Source: Thermoplasmata archaeon
GTDB lineage: Bacteria > Actinomycetota > Acidimicrobiia > Acidimicrobiales > Acidimicrobiaceae
Direction: 5' to 3'
Assembly: GCA_021836665.1 (NCBI GenBank)
Contig: JAKBHQ010000031.1
Span: 1 to 8,535, forward strand
Length of the DNA: 8,535 bases
The position numbers and the translations under genes were made by a program. Below the pieces are notes generated by a model that was not told the origin of the DNA, did no database searches, and was given only the letters and a program-made list of their open reading frames with translations. This document shows positions 5,657 through 8,535 of this stretch, in pieces; within the stretch, counting starts at the first letter, position 1; the number at the start of each line of letters is the position of its first letter.

Positions 5657-7039
5657 GAAGCAGATATGATGAATATGCTGTCACTAAGAGGTCTGGTGGG
5701 TTGTATCCAGTGCTCTTTGCGCTTTGTTGGATAGCCACTCATCCGTTTACGAACGGCCCGTGGGTTTGAACGTAGACGCCGAGGGGGAAGTATCTGAGCC
5801 ATAATCTCAGCGATGGCGGCCCTTAGAGAATTAGCTAGGGCTTGAGGGGGAAAAACCCGGACCAGCTGTCGTTGTACGACGGACGGCCCGGAGGGAACCG
5901 ATAAATGATAATCGATCTGGATCTCTTCCATTGGAATGCGCTGTTTCGTACATCAGGGCTCTAATTGCGTAGTGGAGGGCTAACATCCCCCATAGTTCCT
6001 GGTAGACGAGTTCTGGTGACTGTGACCTAAGTACCCGTCTGGACTCATTGAGGTGGGTCTTTAGTTCATCAAAGCTAGATTCGATCTCCCACCTTTGGCT
6101 GTATAGCACGGCTAATTCAGAAGCCGGTGCTAATTCGTGATCCAGGATCGTACAAAAGAGCCGATAGACGTTGTCTGGATCTTTCCCCTCGTCGATCAGG
6201 TACTCGATTACCCGCAGTTGTAGTGGGTTCTTTCTGGTTCTATCCTTGTAGTGATAGACATTCGCCAAGTAAGAGCCGTCATCGAGTTCGACCGTATCTT
6301 CGAAACGGTAGTTTGACTTTGCACGCCAGAGTAGCTCTGATCCCGTTTCACTCGCAGATCTCCAGAGGTCATAGCTGAAGATTCCTCGGTCAGCTATGCA
6401 GATCATTCCTTTGGTCAGAGATGGAATGACCTCACATAGCAGTACCTGTTCTGAAGTCGAATATGCCCCCGGCGCTGCGGCGAAGATAGCGTGGGTACCA
6501 CATTCGGCTAATGCGGCTATGCGGACCTTGGCGTAAGCGGCTTCTCCAACGGGGGTTACCGGCCTGGAGAAGTGTTCTGCATTAGCCGGGGTATCGAATA
6601 CGTCTATTGTCGTTCCATCTATTGCAACTAGCCGCAGGCCCCGATAAAAAGCTCCAGGATCACCAGGTAGTGAAAGGGGTTTAGCAATCTTTGAAAATAG
6701 CTCCTTCATCGGATCAGAACCAAGACGAACCCGTGCCTTGTAGATACCGGCCTTAGTTGGAATGTGCCAGGAATCCCTAAATCCATCTTGGTAGGAAAGG
6801 CCCTCTACCAGGTGACGCATTACCTCTTCGTAGGAAGCCTGAGGGAACAACGACATTGCAATTACGTAGTACATCATGACCCTTGAGGGCATGAGTCTCG
6901 TTCGTCTCTCAACCCTGTTTGTACTCTTCAGGATCCCATCGACGAGATCCTTGGTGAATGTCCTAGTGAGGACCCCAATTGAGATGTGGTCAGTCAGTCT
7001 TGAATCATCTGGTTGTTTTCTCCACCCCGGCCTTGGCAT
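5650..7039 (-). pseudogene. IS4-family DDE transposase, frameshifted near the C-terminus
   Basis: The enzyme would cut and rejoin the IS ends. Start ATG 7039 (MPRPGWRKQP) follows GGGAGGTAGGT; an upstream ATG at 7141 would read through the inverted repeat and is rejected. The protein has an IS4-type N-terminal domain (about 15-115), then the catalytic core: first Asp in LVAIDGTTID (D141), second Asp in CIADRG (D217), and the YREK signature with Y313, R316, E320 and K327 in YSQRWEIESSFDELK. The frame stops at 5831 after 402 codons (GPGFSPSSPS). The rest of the normal C-terminus (PQALANSLRAAIAEIMAQIL, PPRRLRSNPRAVRKRM) continues in another frame to 5650. The shift occurs at a run of T5C5 (minus strand, 5846-5855); removing one base would restore a protein of about 462 aa. 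A decayed gene or a sequencing indel is most likely; programmed +1 slippage is possible but less so. The whole DDE core precedes the break. Confidence 0.85.
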
Positions 7040-7074
7040 ACCTACCTCCCAAGACCAAGAATAACACAGATGTA

Positions 7075-7094
7075 ACACTAAGTAAACGGTATTG
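7075..7094 (-). repeat. IS terminal inverted repeat, right
   Basis: On the minus strand this reads CAATACCGTTTACTTAGTGT, matching the left copy at 19 of 20 positions. It lies about 36 bp upstream of the transposase start, leaving little room for a promoter, so transcription may begin within or just inside the repeat. Confidence 0.9.
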
Positions 7095-7220
7095 TTGCGC
7101 CACGAACGAAAGGAAGTTTCAATGTAGAAGATTGAGACCAACGAGTAGATGCTGTACCAGGGATGGAGGTCATGGCCCTCCGCATCCGCCCTGCAGGGGG
7201 AGGTTGCAAACCACCGTCAG
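7095..7220. other. Unassigned 126-bp segment between the IS and the group II intron
   Basis: No convincing coding frame. It is presumably the 5' exon of the group II intron, or the remnant of whatever the intron and IS inserted into. It contains competing stem-loops: GGAGG near 7164 with CCTCC near 7178, which in turn can pair with GGAGG at about 7199 around a CCCTGCAGGG core. Some group II introns prefer such structured targets, but no terminator-type T-tract is seen. It does not encode the missing half of the methyltransferase in any frame I read. Confidence 0.4.
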
Positions 7221-7692
7221 GTGCGTTGGTAAAGAGCCAGGGTATTGAGCGTGACGGAAAAGGCGGACAAACAGTCCGTCAGGTGTGATTCAGGAAGACG
7301 AGCGAAAGCGAACCACTGATGACGTGTCGAAAGTTTATGGGTGACATCAAAACCGATGTAGCAATACAACGTCGGGATGAGCCTGGGAGATACCTGTCTA
7401 CTGCCCAGGTGGTGTCTGGCATTCAGGTGGCGCGAGCCTGTATCAGGCCCTGGTATAGAACGTGGGAACCTGTCGTCTCGATAGCGTTGGTCGGAACAAG
7501 AACCGATTGGGTTCCCGGTCAACAAGAGGGAGAACCCCAAGGGTCGAATACCTCAAGGGGCAGAGTACCAATGCGAGGCACAGGGGCGGACCGTCCTGTA
7601 GTAGCTGTGAAGCCTGGTAATGCAGGCCGAGCAAAGGGGACGGGTCATCTTGGTTTACTTAGTGGTCAACCGCTTATGGGTGGGATGAGCCA
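7221..7692 (+). ncRNA. Group II intron ribozyme, domains I-III and start of IV
   Basis: Domain I spans roughly 7221-7490 and contains the conserved GAACGTGGGAAC stretch (7458-7469) and a stem TGACGGA/TCCGTCA around 7252-7281. Domain III is the best-recognised part. GTAGTAGCTGTGAAGCCTGG (7598-7617) with the GCCTG-GTAATG-CAGGC hairpin and GAGCAAAGGGG matches the family pattern GTAGTAGC-GTGAAGCC-GGTAATG-GAGCGAAGGG closely. Domain IV then begins (ACGGGTCATCTTGG...) and leads into the maturase start. Domain limits are approximate because no folding was computed. Confidence 0.8.
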
Positions 7693-8388
7693 ATGAGTGA
7701 ACCAAAGCTAAATAGGGCAAAGTCATTTGCTATTTCCAAAACGATTGTTTGGGAGGCGTATCAGAAAGTCAAAGCCAACGGTGGAGCCGCTGGTGTGGAT
7801 GGGGAGTCGATCAAAGAGTTTGAAAAGAACTTGAAAAAGAATCTCTACAAACTCTGGAATCGGATGTCTTCAGGGTGTTATTACCCGCCGCCAGTGCGTG
7901 GAGTCGAAATACCGAAAAAGGCAGGAGGATCGAGAATTCTAGGAGTGCCGACCGTAGCGGACAGAATCGCTCAAACTGTAGTAAAGATGTACTTGGAGCC
8001 AAAAGTGGAACCAATATTCCACTCCGACTCCTATGGCTACAGACCCAAGCGATCTGCTCTTGATGCGGTTGAGGCATGCCGGAAAAGATGCTGGAAGTAT
8101 GACTGGGTGATCGATTTAGACATTCGCTCGTTCTTTGACAGCATCGATCACGATCTCATGATGAAGGCGGTATCACGACATACCCAACAGCGGTGGATCC
8201 TTCTCTATATTGAGAGGTGGCTGAAAGCCCCGATCGAAAAAGAGGACGGCACCACGATCACAAGAGATCGAGGAACCGCACAGGGATCAGCGATTTCACC
8301 ACTTCTGGCGAATCTCTTTCTCCATTATGCATTCGATTCCTGGATGGTTCGGAACTTCCCGAACTGCCCATGGGAGCGCTATGCGGAT
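7693..8388 (+). pseudogene. ltrA: Group II intron reverse transcriptase/maturase, broken within YADD
   Basis: The protein copies the intron RNA into DNA and helps it splice. Start ATG 7693 (MSEPKLNRAK) follows GGGTGGG. RT blocks are intact as far as they go: VDGESIKEF (about 35-43), the PVRGVEIPKKAGGSRILGVP region (67-86), SDSYGYRPKRSALDAV (111-126), VIDLDIRSFFDSIDHD (139-154, first catalytic Asp D141), and GTAQGSAISPLLANLFL (194-210). The block-5 motif reads WERYAD (227-232) and should continue with a second Asp. Instead it runs into LCRIRHKSAYAENRIMPR and stops at 8478. About half of a normal ~400-450-aa maturase is therefore lost, including the thumb and maturase domains, and the second catalytic Asp of the YADD pair is missing. 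The break coincides exactly with the start of a palindromic repeat cluster, so this is an insertion and not gradual decay. Gene symbol is generic. Confidence 0.9.
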
Positions 8389-8414
8389 TTATGCCGAATT
8401 CGGCATAAATCCGC
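8383..8414. repeat. Perfect 32-bp palindrome at the RT break point
   Basis: Each arm is 16 nt (GCGGATTTATGCCGAA at 8383-8398 and its exact reverse complement at 8399-8414) with no loop. The first six bases, GCGGAT, also encode the Ala-Asp of the reverse transcriptase YADD motif. Either the element end happens to carry them or the insertion used a match between target and element. The EcoRI-like GAATTC centre is incidental to the symmetry. Confidence 0.9.
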
Positions 8415-8495
8415 TTATGCCGAGAACCGGATTATGCCGAGAACTCTAAGAACTACCAGTACTCAGGTCTGTAAGTGACGAAAAGTTCGGCATAA
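8389..8495. repeat. Cluster of five TTATGCCG sites in both orientations
   Basis: Plus-strand copies at 8389-8396, 8415-8422 and 8432-8439; minus-strand copies at 8401-8408 and 8488-8495. The second and third plus copies extend to a 13-bp direct repeat, TTATGCCGAGAAC (8415-8427 and 8432-8444), and CGGAT or GGAT precedes several copies. Such clusters of short inverted and direct sites are what a site-specific recombinase or transposase binds at an element end. I infer that this is the end of a mobile element inserted into the intron ORF. I recall palindromic recombinase sites at the ends of recombinase-in-trio elements, but cannot confirm identity here. Confidence 0.8.
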
Positions 8496-8498
8496 TAA

Positions 8499-8534
8499 TC
8501 AAAGGTTTTCCAGAAACGCCAACAGGGCATCGGG
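8499..8534 (-). CDS. C-terminal end of a minus-strand gene running in from the right edge
   Basis: Read from the right edge on the minus strand the frame gives PDALLAFLENL and then TGA at 8501-8499. The sequence is protein-like and resembles the end of many recombinase and transposase proteins, but eleven residues are far too few for identification. It stops immediately before the fifth TTATGCCG copy, so it would be the last gene of the element whose end is the palindromic cluster. A chance open frame at the window edge is the alternative. Confidence 0.3.
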   Translation of the reverse strand, partial: PDALLAFLENL

Positions 8535-8535
8535 T

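Larger units (their letters stand above)
5637..7094 (-). mobile_element. IS4-family-like insertion sequence, 1458 bp
   Basis: Bounded by terminal inverted repeats CAATACCGTTTACTTAG: left 5637-5653 and, as its reverse complement, right 7078-7094. The 17 bases match perfectly, and the match continues after one mismatch for two more bases. Between them lies a single minus-strand transposase gene that fills the element and whose frameshift-corrected stop falls inside the left repeat (5650-5652). Size and layout are typical for IS4-type elements. No flanking target duplication is seen directly outside the repeats (TTTAATC on the left, TTGCGCC on the right), so the element may have suffered a rearrangement or adjacent deletion after insertion. 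Confidence 0.85.
7221..8388 (+). mobile_element. Group II intron, 5' part, disrupted inside its ORF
   Basis: A retroelement with a self-splicing RNA and an encoded reverse transcriptase/maturase. The 5' boundary is placed at GTGCG (7221-7225), which fits the GUGYG consensus and lies about 470 nt before the ORF, a usual distance. The ORF sits where domain IV should be. Domains V and VI and the 3' splice site, which follow the ORF in intact introns, are not in the window because the ORF is interrupted at 8388/8389. The exact 5' end is less certain than the identity, since the flanking exon is not recognised. The intron cannot splice or move as represented here. Confidence 0.85.

Noticed and set aside
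5614..7102. TGCGCCA occurs on both sides of the IS (5614-5620 and 7096-7102) and might be a target duplication
   Set aside because: The left copy lies 16 bp away from the inverted repeat while the right copy is 1 bp away. Using it would leave the terminal repeats at unequal distances from the ends, so it is more likely chance.
7319..7696. 125-codon plus-strand frame upstream of the maturase
   Set aside because: It runs through the structured ribozyme domains I-IV, whose conserved bases explain the sequence; the translation looks random.
8383..8495. CRISPR array
   Set aside because: The repeated unit is only 8 bp, occurs in both orientations, and is not spaced by uniform spacers.

Overview
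This window looks like an accessory or defence island from a bacterial chromosome or large mobile element. Base composition is moderate, and several genes start with GTG at 4-bp stop/start overlaps. The small membrane-protein genes and the regulator-like protein resemble actinobacterial accessory genes, but that placement is an impression and not a demonstrated assignment.

Left part (1-2684, minus strand): a type I restriction-modification operon reads hsdM then hsdS, with an 8-bp overlap. hsdS leaves the window at base 1, and no hsdR is seen. An extended -10 promoter element (TGTTATAAT) lies inside the longest hsdM reading frame, so the methylase probably starts at 2612 and not 2684. Upstream and co-oriented is an unrecognised 339-codon gene (2855-3874) with a regulator-like N-terminal half and a beta-rich C-terminal half.

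Middle part (3875-5294): a divergent region carrying a 7-bp inverted repeat precedes a plus-strand run of tightly packed small genes (4023-5021). The run has a possible 11-codon leader, a 110-aa soluble helical protein, a 69-aa single-pass membrane protein, a poorly recognisable 54-78-aa protein and a 62-aa protein with two hydrophobic segments. Three junctions are 4-bp stop/start overlaps, which suggests translational coupling. I cannot assign a function to this cassette. A gap with two short inverted repeats follows.

Right part (5295-8535) is a pile-up of mobile DNA. An MT-A70-type adenine methyltransferase gene is cut off after 102 codons. Next is an IS4-like insertion sequence (5637-7094) with 17-bp perfect terminal inverted repeats and a DDE/YREK transposase that is frameshifted near its C-terminus at a T5C5 run. 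Then comes a group II intron (from about 7221) whose ribozyme 5' domains lead into a reverse transcriptase/maturase gene. That gene is broken exactly inside its catalytic YADD motif. At the break sits a perfect 32-bp palindrome, the start of a cluster of five TTATGCCG copies in both orientations. Beyond it, a minus-strand reading frame ends with PDALLAFLENL-stop. The simplest reading is that a third mobile element, possibly one moved by a tyrosine recombinase, inserted into the intron ORF and continues past the right edge.

The window therefore combines a probably functional RM operon, an uncharacterised small-protein operon with a divergent regulator candidate, and a graveyard of nested mobile elements that has destroyed an orphan methyltransferase.
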